Positions 9,695 through 21,650 are shown, counted from the stretch's first letter. The stretch is DNA of 64,000 bases from Phascolarctos cinereus (GCF_002099425.1 NW_018343954.1:25815501-25879500), one strand, 5' to 3'. Notes: generated by a model not told the origin, from the letters alone. Numbers and translations: made by a program.

Positions 9695-10460
9695 TTTTTA
9701 AAAAAGGGAAGAAAAACAGATTCCCAAAAACTCATTAAAAATAATTAAAATCTATCAAAGTAGAAAATGATCAAAGCAAAAATAGAATGACAATATACTT
9801 TATTTTTAAAACATGCTATGGAATAACTGAAACAACTAAAATAATAGAAGCAATACACATAAAAAAGGCAAAAAAAAAAACCACAATGCACCTGAGACAG
9901 ATGACATATTTAATGAATTTAAGCAAGAATTAATATTGGCAAGGACAGTATAATAGTGGATAAAAGAAAAGCTTATAGAGACATGGAAAAAAATCATAAG
10001 AGGAAACGTATGTCTAATTAAAAGACACATCCTCCAATTTGGGAGAAATCATTAAAAAAAGACTAACACGAAAAATGTAACTGAAAAAAATTAGAAGCAA
10101 AAGACTTGCTTTCATGAAAAATAAAATTGCAGACAACATAGACAAAGTAGGAAAATGAATTTATCAAATATAACTTTATTGAAAGAAATGAAAAACATAC
10201 ATATACAAGGGACAGATGTAGAGGGTAGGTTAAGATATAACAATAACAAAATTGTTAACATCCCAGAAAATTTAGAAAAACAAAATAATCTGGATGCTAA
10301 AATCCTGGAAATTATTGAAGAAAAATTTTCAGAATTAACAAAAACAAATGACAATAAACATTTTTATTTAAAAAAATCTACAGTTTTCCAGCACGAAAAA
10401 AATTAAAATTTCAACTTTCCTAGATATATTTTAGTTAACCAAGGGCCATGAATAAAGATC
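9695..10460. other. AT-rich stretch, unassigned
   Basis: Very A-rich on the plus strand, with short lysine/asparagine-rich ORFs (for example 10155-10406 plus) that match nothing I know. It may be a decayed L1 region, but I cannot align it to a named domain. Confidence 0.35.
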
Positions 10461-10499
10461 ATGGCCACTTTCTTTTTTTTTTTTTTGATGGTGAAGCAT

Positions 10500-10995
10500 G
10501 TTACCCTTTTTTAAAAAATTAATTTCTTTTGATTTATCAACAACCATTTCCATATGCTTCTGAGTTTAAAATTTTTCTCCCCTTTCCTCCCCACCACCTT
10601 CCCTAAGAGGGCACATGATCTGATATAGGCTATACATATACATTCCTATCAAACATATTTTCACATTAATGATGTTATAAGTAAGAATTAGAACCAATAG
10701 GAGGAACCACCAGAAAGAGGAAACAAAACTCAACAGAATGAAAAAAATAGCAAATAGTATGCTTCGATCTGCATTCAAACTCCATAATTCTTTCTTTGAA
10801 TGTGGATAACATTTTCCATCATGAGGCCTTTGGAGATGTCTTAGATCCTTGTATTGCTGGGAAGGGTTAAGTTTATCAATATTAGTCATCGCACAATGTG
10901 GCTGTTATTGTGTACAATGTTTTCTTGGTTCTTCTCACTTCACTCAGCATCAGACCATACAAGTTTTTCCAGGTTTTTCTGAAGTCAGTCATGGC
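10500..10995 (-). repeat. L1 3' end, 5'-truncated
   Basis: Reverse complement of the L1 tail found at 33905-34290 and 37672-38066. The ORF2 C-terminus reads TDFRKTWKNLYGLMLSEV then RRTKKTLYTITATLCDD-stop (end ~10883), followed by ~380 bp of 3' UTR ending 'gataaatcaaaagaaattaa'. Imperfect flanking repeats beginning 'catggcca' and ending 'gaagcatg' at 10462-10501 and 10991-11024 suggest a target duplication longer than 30 bp. Confidence 0.85.
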
Positions 10996-11111
10996 CAATT
11001 TCTCAAGGAAGATGAAGCATGATTGAAGAGATTGGAATATGACATACAGAAAATTAAGAGGCATAGGTTAAAGTGTGATTTGTTGATTAAAATTGATTTC
11101 ATTAGTTATGC

Positions 11112-11345
11112 CTATTAATAACAATAGTAAGCATTTATAAACACTTAAAGGTTTGCAAAACACTTTACAAATATTATGTCATTTTATTCTCACAACAACT
11201 CTGGGGGATAGGTGCTATATTATTATCTCCATTTTATAGATGTGGAACCTAAGGCAGAAAGAGGTTGATTGACTTGGCTGGTGTGACACAGCTAGTAAAT
11301 AGCTGAGGCCAGATTTAAACTTAGGTCTTCCTGATTTTCCCTGGT
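11112..11345 (-). repeat. MIR, near full length
   Basis: Antisense MIR: 'aaaggtttgcaaaacacttt', 'attattatctccattttata', 'tgacacagctagtaaatagc', 'cttaggtcttcctgattttc'. Confidence 0.85.
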
Positions 11346-11467
11346 ACATGAGAAGCCTATATATTTGTACACACTGGTAGAGAAAACACAGCAAGCTTGT
11401 GAAGTTACAGGTATCTTGGGGCTAATTTTCAGAGGTGAAGTAATTTTTAAACCTTGCCTCAAAAGCA

Positions 11468-11645
11468 GTGTTCTGTAGTGCACAGACTACTGGCCAATGA
11501 GTCAAAAGACTTGGGTTCTACTAATGGCTTTGCCATTAACTAGTCGTATAACCAAAAATCTGGGCCTCAGTTTCTTCACCTATACAATGAGAAGATCAGG
11601 GTAAAGGTTCTTTAAGTAACTTCCTGACACTATAATTCTATGATA
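11468..11645 (+). repeat. MIR
   Basis: Sense MIR: 'agacttgggttctactaatg', 'ctgggcctcagtttcttcac', then 'actataattctatgata'. Confidence 0.75.
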
Positions 11646-11734
11646 CAATCTAATTAAATCTCCTAATTAGCCCAATATTTACTGAAAATTCCTATAAAGT
11701 ACTACAGAAGACATCAGAGGGAAATAACCACAGA

Positions 11735-11905
11735 AATAATGATTACAATTCTTATTTATATAGCACTTTAAGATTTACAGAAACTCTTTCCTCACACCAC
11801 TCTTGCAAAGCAGAGAGTAAAAGTATTATTTGCCTGTGAGGAAACTGAGGCTTGGAGAGAAGAAATAAATAGCACAAGATCCCAAGAGTCAGAACCAAAG
11901 TAAGT
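11735..11905 (-). repeat. MIR
   Basis: Antisense MIR: 'atatagcactttaagattta', 'gcctgtgaggaaactgaggc', 'tagcacaagatcccaagag'. Confidence 0.7.
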
Positions 11906-11934
11906 TGTCAGAACCAGTGAAATCTGGTCAAATT

Positions 11935-12090
11935 CAATAAGCCTTTATTAAATACTTTCTGTGTACAGTGAAGGCATTGTGTTGGCACCAGGGATATAAA
12001 GAGAAAACAAAAAGTAGTCTCTGCTGGAAAGGAGACTACATTCTACAAAATGCACAGCAGACAAGGTCCCTGCCAGGGTGAAGGCCATGA
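11935..12090 (-). repeat. L2 3' end
   Basis: Antisense L2 tail: 'aataagcctttattaaatac', 'accagggatataaagagaaa', 'ctctgctggaaaggagacta' (complement of the sense 'ctccttgagggcagggactg' block). Confidence 0.65.
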
Positions 12091-12099
12091 TCTAATAGA

Positions 12100-12790
12100 G
12101 AAGAAATATGTGAAAAATATGTTTAAAATGCAACATGTAAGAACTGCATGCCTGCTTTTTTTTTTTTCCTTATCAGGAGGTCTACAATATTCCACTACTT
12201 CAAAGATTCAATATGAGGAATAAAAATTAATAGTAATTGGAAGGTACTTTGAAAATGTAAAATCCTATAAATGGAATGTCTAAAGAAAAAGATGTAATCT
12301 CCAGTGGGGTCTGCCAGTTTCTGGGTAGAAATCCAAAGGAGTGGGTGCTAATCATCAGGAGGAAAGAGAAGGAAAGCTTACAAGGTGAATGGAAAGGAGC
12401 TGATGCCAGATAGAGCTCATTTTCTTTTAAAAGAGCTATTGATTGCAATGGGGAAGAAGGAAATGGAATGTTAGGAGGGTGATTCAGGAAAACAGAAAGT
12501 CCTTGGCCAGGATAAAAGCAAATCAGGATGAGGTAAGTGGCCTGTTGTCAGCAACTCAGTTTGGTGACCACAAGCATAAAATGTGAGTCACAGAGGGTAA
12601 ACAGGTTATGGAACAAGGACACACAAGAAGCATTTTTTAAAACAGTTATTTTCAAATAGAGGAAGATGAATCTCTCTTTTAAAAGTCTCATTCCAGTTAG
12701 TTCCACTCAAATCTCAAGCAATATATATATATTTTTAGATCTTAGAGTAAGTACTACTGAATCTTAAAGCTAGAATAGACCTCGGATAAC
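12100..12790. other. Unassigned sequence
   Basis: No recognisable repeat head, coding exon or structure. A minus-strand ORF at 12227-12448 has no family resemblance and no splice context. Confidence 0.4.
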
Positions 12791-12794
12791 TGAC

Positions 12795-12955
12795 CACAGG
12801 ATCATAGATTTCAAACTAGGGAAGGGACTAGAAAGATCATCTAGTCCAACATCTTCATTTTACAGATGAGGAAACTGAGGCTCAGAGAGTTTACATAAGT
12901 AGTTAAATGGCAGAACCAGGATTTGTACACAGATTCTGACTCCAAATATAAGACT
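12795..12955 (-). repeat. MIR
   Basis: Antisense MIR: 'aggatcatagatttcaaact', 'gatcatctagtccaacatct', 'ttacagatgaggaaactgag', 'gattctgactccaaatata'. Confidence 0.8.
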
Positions 12956-12959
12956 CTGA

Positions 12960-13605
12960 AGATTGTAAATAATGAGATAACTAAATAAAAGTCTCTACTT
13001 TGTTCTTACCTTCCTTCTTTTTCTTCCTTAAATTTACTAATACTAAGCACCTTCCATGTTCAAAGCATAGTCCTAAACTTTATAGATATTAATAACTGGA
13101 TTTGAAAACTTTGAAAATATGCACCTGCTGAGGATAAATCATACGATGCAATTTGGAACTAGTCAACAAATATTTAGTTACCAAAAATGTAAGCAAAATT
13201 TCTGTACTCAAGGAGTTTAAGACCTAAACAACATGGATTATACATAGTTATGTGATGTCAAAGAGGAAGAAATATATCATGTTTTCCCACTAAAAATATT
13301 TGTGATTTTAGACCAATTTTCACTTTAAAGTAAAACAGCAAATTTTCCTTCACTTTGTCCATTTTTAATGAATGGGTCTTTCCTGTCTCTCTCAAATACT
13401 CAAATGGATCTGTGATGTCATTGATTAGAAGTTCCCTCCAATATGCAAATCTCAGCTCATCAATGTCTGCCTATTCTATGTGATTCTATGTGATCTTCAT
13501 CTATGTCCTCCCAAAAATTTTCAACAATAGCTCCACCTAATATGCTGAAGGCCTTACTGACTTTCTTTTGATATCACAAAAGTACCAGTGAAGCACTTTG
13601 TACAT
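12960..13605. other. Unassigned sequence
   Basis: AT-rich. 13380-13600 reads like part of an interspersed element ('tgatgtcattgattagaagt', 'ccaatatgcaaatctcagct'), but I cannot name it. Confidence 0.35.
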
Positions 13606-13609
13606 CACC

Positions 13610-13886
13610 CTTCACTCTTTCTGGGTGACTGATAAATAGAAATATGTATGGAATAATTTTACATATATACCTATTTGTGTTTAATGGTAGCCATCTCTAG
13701 GGTGGGGGAAGTAGGGAGGAAGAAAAAAAAGAAATTTACATAATAATTTCATCATCTATTTAAAAGAAATAGCAATTTGTACATAATAGATTTGTAGTTT
13801 CATATACAATCATCTTTTTTATTATACTGTTATGCAAATGCTTATTTTACTGCATAAATTAAAAAATTTAAAAAATTAAAAAGAAT
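13610..13886 (+). repeat. L1 3' UTR of an older subfamily
   Basis: A 3'-UTR-like tail: 'tacctatttgtgtttaatgg', 'tagccatctctagggtgggg', 'ttaaaagaaatagcaatttg', and an A-rich end 'aaaaaatttaaaaaattaaa'. I recognise this as a marsupial L1 tail. It abuts the next L1 head-to-tail, and the junction carries no clear target duplication. Confidence 0.6.
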
Positions 13887-13888
13887 AC

Positions 13889-16435
13889 CTGTTCCACAGA
13901 GAAAGAAAACTATAGGCCAATTTCCTTAATGAAGACTTTAAATAAAATAGTAGGAGGGAGATTACAGAACTACCTCACAAAAGTCATATACTGGCACCAG
14001 TTGGCATTTATACTAGAAATGAAGGGCTAGTACAATATTAGGAAAACGATAAGCATAATTGACCATATCAATAATAAAAATCATATGATTATATCAATAG
14101 CTGCAGAAAAAACTTTTGACAAAATACAACACTTATTCTTATTAAAAATACTAGAAAGCATAGGAGTAAATGGAGTCTTTCTTAAAATGTTAAGTAGTAT
14201 CTACCTAAAATCAAGAGCAAACACTATCTGTAATGGGGAAAAGCTAGAAGACTTACCAGTAAGATCAGGGGTGAAGCAAGGATGTTCACTATCTCCACTA
14301 TTATTCAGTATCGTATGCTAGACATAGCAATAAGACAAGAACAAAAATTGAAGGAATAAAAATAGGCAATGAGGAAATAAAACTATCACTCTTTGCAGCT
14401 GATATGATGGTTTACTTAGAGAACCCTAGAAAAGTCACCTAAAAAAATAGTTGAAACAATGAACAACTTGAGCAAAGTTTTAAGATATAAAATAAGCCCA
14501 TATAAATTGTTAGCATTTCTGTATATCATCAACAGTGTCCAGCACGAAGAAATAGAAAGAGAAATTCCATTTGAAATAACTACAGACAATCTAAATACTT
14601 GGGAGTCTACCTACCAAGACAAACCCAAGGAATATATGAACACAAACGCAAAACACTTTTCACCCTAATAAAGTCTGATCTAAGCAACTGGAGAAATATT
14701 AATTGCTTATGGGTAGACTGAGACAATATAATAAAAATGACAATTTTGCCTAAATTAATTAATTTATTCAGCGCCATACCAATCAAACTACCAAAGAATT
14801 ATTTTATAAAGCTAGGATAAATAATAACAAAATTCATCAGGAAAAGCAAAAGGTCATGAATATCAGGGGAATTAATGAAAAAAAAGGTGAAGGAAGGCAA
14901 CCCAGCAGTACTAGATTTTAAACTATATGACAAAGTGGTAATCATCAAAACAGTCTGGTATTAGGTAAGAAATAGAGTGGTGGATCAGTGGGATAGATTA
15001 GACATATAATACATAGTAGTAAATTACCATAGTAATCTAGTATTTGATAAACCCAAAGATCCAAGCTTTGGGAATAAGAACTTATCATGTGACAAAAATT
15101 GCTTGGAAAGCTGGAAAGCAGTTTGGTAGAAACCAGGCATAGACCAATATCTCATACTGTATGCCAAAATAAGGTTAACATGGGTACATAATATAGACAT
15201 AAAGGTTGATATCATAAATAAATTGGGGGAGCATTTAAAAATTTACCTGTCAGAGCTATGGACGAGGGAAAAGTTTATGACCAAACAAGAGAATAGAGAG
15301 GATGCTGGAAAGTAAAACAGATAATTTTGATCACAACAAATGAAAAAGGTTTTAGACAAACAAAACCAATGCAGCCAAAATTAAAAGGAAAGCAGGAAAC
15401 TGGGGAAAAATTTTCGCAGCATGTTTCTTTGATAAAGATCTCATTTCTCAAATACATAGGGAAATGAGCCAAATTTGTAAAAATAAGAACCATTCCCCAA
15501 CTAATAAATGGTCAAAGGATATTAACAGGCAGTTTTCAGATGAAGAAACCAAAGTTATCAATAACCACATTAAAAAATGTCCTAAATCACTATTGATTAG
15601 AGAAATGCAAACTAAAACAACTCTGAGGTACTACTTCAGACCTATTGGATTGGCTAACATGACAGAAAATGCTGTAGGTGATGTGGAAAAATAGGGACAC
15701 TAACGCACTGTTGGTGAAATTTTGAACTGGTCCAATCATTCTGGAGAACAATTTGGAACTATGCCCAAGGGGTTATAAAACTGTGCACACCTTTTGATCC
15801 AGCAAAACATTGCTATGTCTATATCCCAAAAAGAGATCAAGGAAAAGGGAAAAGTACCTATATGTATAAAAATATTTATAGAAGCTCTTTTTGTGGTGTC
15901 AAGGAATTGGAAACTGAAGGGAGGCCCATAAATTGGTGATTAGCTGAACAAGTTATGGCATATGTTTTTGATGGAATACTATTGCACTATAAGAAATGGT
16001 AAGTAGAATGCCTTCAGAAAAACCTGGGAAGACTTATATGAACTGATGCAAAATGAAGTAAGAAGAACCAGGAGAATACTGTACACAGTAACAGCAATAT
16101 TGTAACAATGATCAACTCTGAAAGACTTTGCTACTCTGATCATGACAATGATCCAAGACAATTCCAAAGGACCAATGATTAAAAAAAAATGCTATCCTTC
16201 TCCAGAGAGAGAGAAAGAACCGATAAACGGAGTATAGATTAAAGTATACCTTTTCACTTTCTTCATTTTTCACCCTTTTTTTAAATCATGGCTAATATGG
16301 GAAATATTTTGCATGATTTCACATACAGAATGGATATCATATTGCTTGCCTTCTCAAGGAGTGTGGGAAGGAAAGAAGACAGGGAGAGACTTGGAGCTCA
16401 AAATTTTAAAAATATAAGTTCTAAAAATAAATAAC
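13889..16435 (+). repeat. L1, 5'-truncated (reverse transcriptase to 3' end)
   Basis: About 2.5 kb of plus-strand L1. The ORF2 RT region reads [48 protein letters not shown] (14085-14321), then LSLFAADMM, where most L1 have F-A-D-D, so the first catalytic Asp is replaced. Downstream comes the C-terminal part with NKWSKDINRQFSDEET and LLIREMQTKTTLRYYFRPIG (15464-15694). A 3' UTR follows with 'gacaattccaaaggacca' and an A-rich end near 16435. Several frameshifts and stops separate the blocks, so it is inactive. The 5' end starts within ORF2 just before RT; EN and ORF1 are missing. Confidence 0.92.
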
Positions 16436-16479
16436 GAATAAGCAAATAAACAAAGTGGAAGGGGGTGCTCCAGATGGGC

Positions 16480-17350
16480 TAGAGCAGAGGTGTCAAAAAT
16501 GAATAAAAATGCAATACAGCACAGAAAAAAAAAGACAGTCCATTCAGATGCATGTTGCAGTCTGTGTCCATTGGGTCTTTCCTGTCTACATGCATAGGCC
16601 AAATTCCTTTGAGTGACTACAAATCAATTCCAGGATGTTCTGCAATATCTTGGGGCTTGATGCAATCAACAAAAAGTTATCTGCAAATAGGAGCATCTGG
16701 AAGAATTTATCATTCACAGAAAACCACTCCTCAACCTAGACTCTAAACTGGATCTCCTCCATCACAGTCATGGATGTTTTTGGCAAACATACTTTTCTTT
16801 TCCTGTTTTATGCCTTGATTGATGTTCATTAGTGGTAGTTTATTGAAAGGGTTATTTCTGCTATTATTATCTTCCAAGGAATCTTGAATGATCCTGATAT
16901 TTGGATGAGAAATACCTTGTAGAATTTTGTTTTACCAAGCTGAATGTTTTTGGTGTTTTTATAATGAACAAACAATAAGCACAATGGTATTTTATATTCT
17001 CTACGTATTTCATTCAATTGTAAGATGGTCAAGATGTAGTCCATTGTTGAACATTGTTCACAAAACACTGCTTGATTCCTACTAAAATTATCATCAAGGA
17101 TGACCTCAGTTCTTGTACAGGTGATCCTCATAAAGATTTTATATGAAAAAAAATGAAAAAAAAAGCTTTTATATGGTTGGGAGATTAGGCATATAGGCTA
17201 ATAGTTAGAAATCAATTCCCTTTTCTTTTTGGAATCAATATGATCTGATATTTTTTCTATGCACCTCTGGTAGTTTCACCTGCTTTATATATCTTGTAAA
17301 TCAGTCCATAAATGCCCTTGCAACTGGATGGTCACTGCCATGGATCACAT
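16480..17350 (-). repeat. RTE-type LINE fragment
   Basis: The minus strand encodes (16829-17131) MRITCTRTEVILDDNFSRNQ, AVFCEQCSTMDYILTILQLN and REYKIPLCLLFVHYKNTKNI. This fits RTE/BovB reverse transcriptase around 'EQAGFR.GYSTTDHI...QL.E..REY..PLC..F.DY.KAF'. The rest of the RT can be followed weakly towards 16500. It is strongly decayed. RTE is the presumed partner of the Mar1-type SINEs here. Confidence 0.7.
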
Positions 17351-17790
17351 ACATGCATGTATATGTATATATGTAAAATACATCCACACATCTATACAGG
17401 TATATTGTATGTATATGAACACACATGCATACATGCATATATGTATTCCAGTCCACTTTTCCTGTTTATTCTTTTATTGTGATTTCTACTTCTTCTGTGA
17501 ACCCCTAAGGGACTATAATATTATGGGACAAGTATATTGATTCTGCTCTTTTTGATAGATAAAGGTTTGTTGTAATATTTTTTAAAGACTTTCCTTTTCC
17601 CTTTTTCTTCCATTTCTTGTGCTTCCATTTTCATTTTTGCATGCCCTTCAGATGCCTTTGCTTAGTTGGATACCTGGCCAAGCTATTTTAACTAATTTTA
17701 CCTAACTGCATATTAAAATATAATCAGTTTCATTCTTTGTAATGTTTGGTGTTCACCATGTTCAACACTTAGCAATTTTTTTTTGAAGGT
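17350..17790. other. Unassigned, with a (CATA)-like tract
   Basis: Contains a degenerate 'catgtatatgtatat/acatgcata' tract at 17350-17440 and AT-rich sequence. No gene or named repeat recognised. Confidence 0.4.
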
Positions 17791-17799
17791 GTTGATGAT

Positions 17800-18290
17800 T
17801 ACAAATGTACAAATCTTATCTAGAATCTACAACTCTTTTGCCTCTCTCCCTGAGAAAGCCATCTATAATCAGTACCATTACTTCCTTTGATCTCCCATTC
17901 AGCTAAACCGTCAACAATCTGGCTGCCAACCTCATCATTCAACTGAAACTGCCCTCTCCAAAGTCACCAATGATTTCTAATTTCCAAATCTAATGGCCTT
18001 TTCTCAATCCTAAGCCTCCTTGATAAAACATTTGACACTGTTAATCATCTTCTTCTGGATATTCACTTCTCTCTAGGTTTTCCTGACACTACTGTCTCCT
18101 GGTTCTCTTCCTATCTGTCTTTCTTAATGTTTTTTGTTGGTTCTTCATCATGACATGCCCTCTAACCTTGGGTTTCCCCAAGACTATGTCTTGGACCCCC
18201 TTCTCTTTTTGATCCTATAGGTTCAATTATCATCTTTATGCAGGAGATTCCCAGATCTATATATCCACCCTTACTCTCTCAGCTGACCGA
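17800..18290 (+). repeat. L2 internal (ORF2) fragment
   Basis: Sense L2 coding region: 'gaaactgccctctccaaagt', 'caccaatgatttc', 'aacatttgacactgttaatc', 'gacactactgtctcctggtt', 'gcaggagattcccagatcta'. Reading frame not preserved. Confidence 0.8.
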
Positions 18291-18870
18291 CAGCTGTAAT
18301 GTTCAATTTGTTTTAAAATCAAAATACAGAAATAAATTCAATGTGGAACCAGATTTAAGATTGTGTTTGTCTACTGTTGAGCCAAATATTGCAAGCCTTT
18401 GTTTAAATAAAAGTCCAACATTGAAATTAAAATTATATATGATTATTATATTTTGTTAGATACCTTCCAAGTTGTAACTTACTTCATTAAAATTATTATT
18501 TATATTCAACAAAATTTGTAAAATAACAGTCTTGCAGATAAAAGTAAGTACATAAGGTCTTGCTGAATTACATCTTCTAATTCTTATAGAACATTCCCAC
18601 TAAAATATTTGTAATTATTTTATAATCAGTTTCATAATTTTATATTTAGGGTTTTCATAACTATGTGTTATAATTATAATGTAAGTTTTAATTTATAGCT
18701 TTTGGGGACAAAGGTTATCATTGTAGTTATTGTAAGCACTTAATACAATTTCTAAAAGAATATTAAGTATATCAAATAGTATATTAAATTATTCTGGGGG
18801 CTCACAACACCTTTTTGTTGTTGAAAGTGATTTGCAGAACAAAAGAAAATTGGAAACCACTGGACTATTT
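18290..18870. other. AT-rich, unassigned
   Basis: No recognisable element. A 73-codon ORF (18238-18459 plus) starts in L2 and has no known counterpart. Confidence 0.4.
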
Positions 18871-18872
18871 AA

Positions 18873-19030
18873 TCATGGGATCATAGATTTAGAACTGAAA
18901 AGGTCCTCTGATGCTATCTAGCCCAGCCTCCTTTTGCAGTTGAGGAAACTGAGGCCCAGGTAATTTTTTTGTCCAAGGTCATACAGTTAGAGGCATATTT
19001 AAGTGCTAATCCAGCTGTAACATTCTCTGA
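18873..19030 (-). repeat. MIR
   Basis: Antisense MIR: 'gggatcatagatttagaact', 'cagttgaggaaactgaggcc', 'ccaaggtcatacagttagag'. Confidence 0.8.
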
Positions 19031-19034
19031 ATGT

Positions 19035-19145
19035 GTGCAAGTTTCATGAGGACAAGGGACCATGTTTTAAATATTTTCATATTTGTTACTCAGTATGTAA
19101 CAATATTTTGCACCTTGTAGATGCTTAGTAAATCACTGTTAAATG
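19035..19145 (+). repeat. L2 3' end
   Basis: 'agtttcatgaggacaaggga', 'accttgtagatgcttagtaa' and 'tgaaccaatcagtcagt': sense L2 terminus. Confidence 0.65.
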
Positions 19146-19244
19146 AACCAATCAGTCAGTCCCCTGAGAGTTATTATTACTACTCTCATTGGTAGAACTG
19201 GCAACATTATATTCTATATCATATGTAATATTCAATGGAATATT

Positions 19245-19375
19245 ACTTATAACCATTTTACAGATGAGGAAATTAAGACTCAGGGAGGTTACATAACTTG
19301 CCTGTGGCGACATAACTAAATTGCTCAAGGTATGATTCAAATCCAGGCCTCTCCTGAGTATGAATCCAGTGTTAT
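19245..19375 (-). repeat. MIR fragment
   Basis: Antisense MIR: 'aaccattttacagatgagga', 'tgattcaaatccaggcctct'. Confidence 0.7.
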
Positions 19376-19890
19376 TTTTTTTCTCCCATGATTCTATGTT
19401 TTTATGCATTACTTGAACTATTGTCAAAGGCAGGAGTTGCTTCTTTGTCCAGAATAGATATGGTTTGGGGAAGTAGGATCCTGAATCATTACTACCCCCC
19501 ATCAACCCTTCTCAGGACTATTGACTAGGTCTATTCCCATGGATCCTGAGTTGGAACCATACCTTTCTCTGCACACTCCCCTCTGATTCCCCACAACAAA
19601 CAATCTCTTTTCCATACCAGGTTAAATATTTTTTTTCAGCAATATACTTAATCTTATTTCATCCTTGCCAAAACCTTCCTGAAGCATATATTTGGGACAT
19701 AACTTAATAATGAAATTGGTGAAATATGATTTTTCTTGGTTGGGTAAGAACAAGGGATAGAAAATGAAAGAATGCATCTTATACTTTATTATTTACCCTA
19801 GGCAAGGATTACTAACAGTTTGATCAATGAGGTTTTTTCATATAATACTAGATGTCTATGTAGCAGGCCCTGTGAAGTATAACATAATGT
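19376..19890. other. Unassigned sequence
   Basis: No named repeat, exon or structured motif seen. Confidence 0.4.
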
Positions 19891-20002
19891 GGTATGATAT
19901 GACATGATATGATATGATGTGATATGATATGATATAATGTAATGTGATGTGATGTGATATGATGTGATGTGATGTGATGTGATATGATATGATATGATAT
20001 AT
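19891..20002. repeat. Pentanucleotide (TGATA/TGATG)n tract
   Basis: About 110 bp of 5-bp units TGATA, TGATG and TGACA in alternating blocks. The G-type and A-type units are clustered, which suggests local expansion of variant units. Confidence 0.9.
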
Positions 20003-20409
20003 GAACAGTCTCGTTCATAGAGACCTAGTGAATTTTCCTATGTAATTACTATTCTTATGTAGATTTAAAAAACATCACAAAAATACAAATTATTCCAAAA
20101 TAAAATATATTGTAAACTATAATCATCATATAAATAGCAATTATTATTATTATCATTACCCCTAGAAAAAGATTATTAACATGAATAAAGGAGAGTAAAG
20201 AGGACTACTACAATACTAAACCACTAACTCAGAGTAATCTTTCTAACGCATAGCTCTAATTATAATACTTCTTTGCTCCAAAACCTTCAATAGTTCACTA
20301 TTACCAAAAAATTTCAACTTTCATAGCTTAGCATTCAAGTCTAATTTCAATTTACCATTTAAGCTTTATCTCTCCATATTCCCCTTCACTCATTCCATTG
20401 GATTTGAAT

Positions 20410-20640
20410 AATGCAGTCTCAGAGTTGGGAGGGGTTAGAGAGGTCATTTATTCTAACCCATATTTGAATAGAAATTCCTTTTTCAACATCTCTAATCTGA
20501 AAAGTGATCAAGCATTCACTTGACAGCCTCCAGAAATGAGGAAACCATCACCTGAGGCAGCCTGTGCAGTTTTTGGGCTGCTCAGATTACAAGGAAATTT
20601 TCCTTTATATTGAATCAAAATTTGCCTCCAGGGTAAGAAA
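20410..20640 (-). repeat. CR1/L3 LINE fragment
   Basis: Plus strand reads like antisense CR1: 'cagagttgggaggggttaga', 'gaggtcatttattctaaccc', 'gaggcagcctgtgcagtttt', 'aggaaattttcctttatatt'. This is the set of blocks seen in CR1/L3 antisense of amniotes. Confidence 0.6.
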
Positions 20641-20644
20641 GGAA

Positions 20645-20860
20645 GGCCTGTGTTTAAAACTGGCCTCAGACTCTTGCTAGTTGTGTGACCATGGACAAGT
20701 CACTTACTCTCTATTTGCCTCAGTTTTCCCATCTGTATAGTGGTTATAATAATAGTACCTACTTCCCAAGGTTGTTGCGAATATAAAGTGAGATAGTTGT
20801 AAAGCACTTTGCAAACTTTAAAGTGCTATAGAAATGCTTACTATATTATTATTATTATTA
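20645..20860 (+). repeat. MIR nested in CR1/L3
   Basis: Sense MIR: 'tgtgaccatggacaagtcac', 'catctgtatagtggttataa', 'ggttgttgcgaatataaagt', ending in (TTA)n. A 23-bp inverted repeat (20847-20869 with 20884-20906) overlaps its tail. Confidence 0.8.
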
Positions 20861-21402
20861 GAGAATTTCATCTAGGTCTTAGAGGAAATTCTCTAGTAAT
20901 AATAATAGAGTTATAGCCTTAGATGCCATTCCTTCAATCACCATTCTTTACTCTCGTTATCCAAATATTTCCAAATGTATATGACTATGATAAAATTGTA
21001 AGCTAGTCTACATCTTTCCATATCACAAAAGACTTCTTTAAATACCTTGCTGAACTCCAGATATATTATGTCCATGGTGTATACTTGATATGCCTATATA
21101 ATAACTTTGTCAAAAAAGAAAACAAAGCTAGTCTGGAACAACTATGAGCCCACATTGGCTAATGGTGATTACTGTTTTTCTTTCTAAGTGCTCACAAACC
21201 AATCCTTTATTGATGTATTCTATTAATGCAATTTGACAGGACCTAAAATCAAGCTCAATGGCCTATATTATGGATAATCTACTTTCTTTTCTTCTTTAAA
21301 AATTTGCCCACCTTCAGTCCTGTAGCACCTCTATCATTCTCCATGATTTTTAAAAGAGTATCATTAACAGCTTAACAATCATGCCTGGAAATTCCTTCAG
21401 AA

Positions 21403-21650
21403 TGTAATTCGGGAGTTTAGAACCTAGAGTCCCCAGACCCTAAAGGGGTAGAGAGATTGTAGGTAATCTGTGAACTTGGATAGGAAAATTTTCTTGATAA
21501 CTGTATTTCAATGTAATTGCTTTCTTTTGTAATTCTGTGTATTTTGTGCATTTAAAAATATGATTTTGAGAAGGGGTCCATAGGCTTCATTTACTGTACT
21601 GCCTAAATGGTCCGTGACACAAAAAAGGTTAAGAACCCCTGGTGTAATTC
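21403..21650. mobile_element. hAT-type MITE with 8-bp target duplication
   Basis: A 232-bp element (21411-21642) is flanked by the perfect 8-bp direct repeat TGTAATTC at 21403-21410 and 21643-21650, the size used by hAT transposons. Its right end complements to CCAGGGGTTCTTAACC. The left end, GGGAGTTTAGAACCTAG, is a decayed match, giving inverted termini. Interior blocks such as 'gagaaggggtccataggctt' are familiar from Charlie-type MITEs. It has no transposase and sits inside CR1/L3. Confidence 0.85.
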
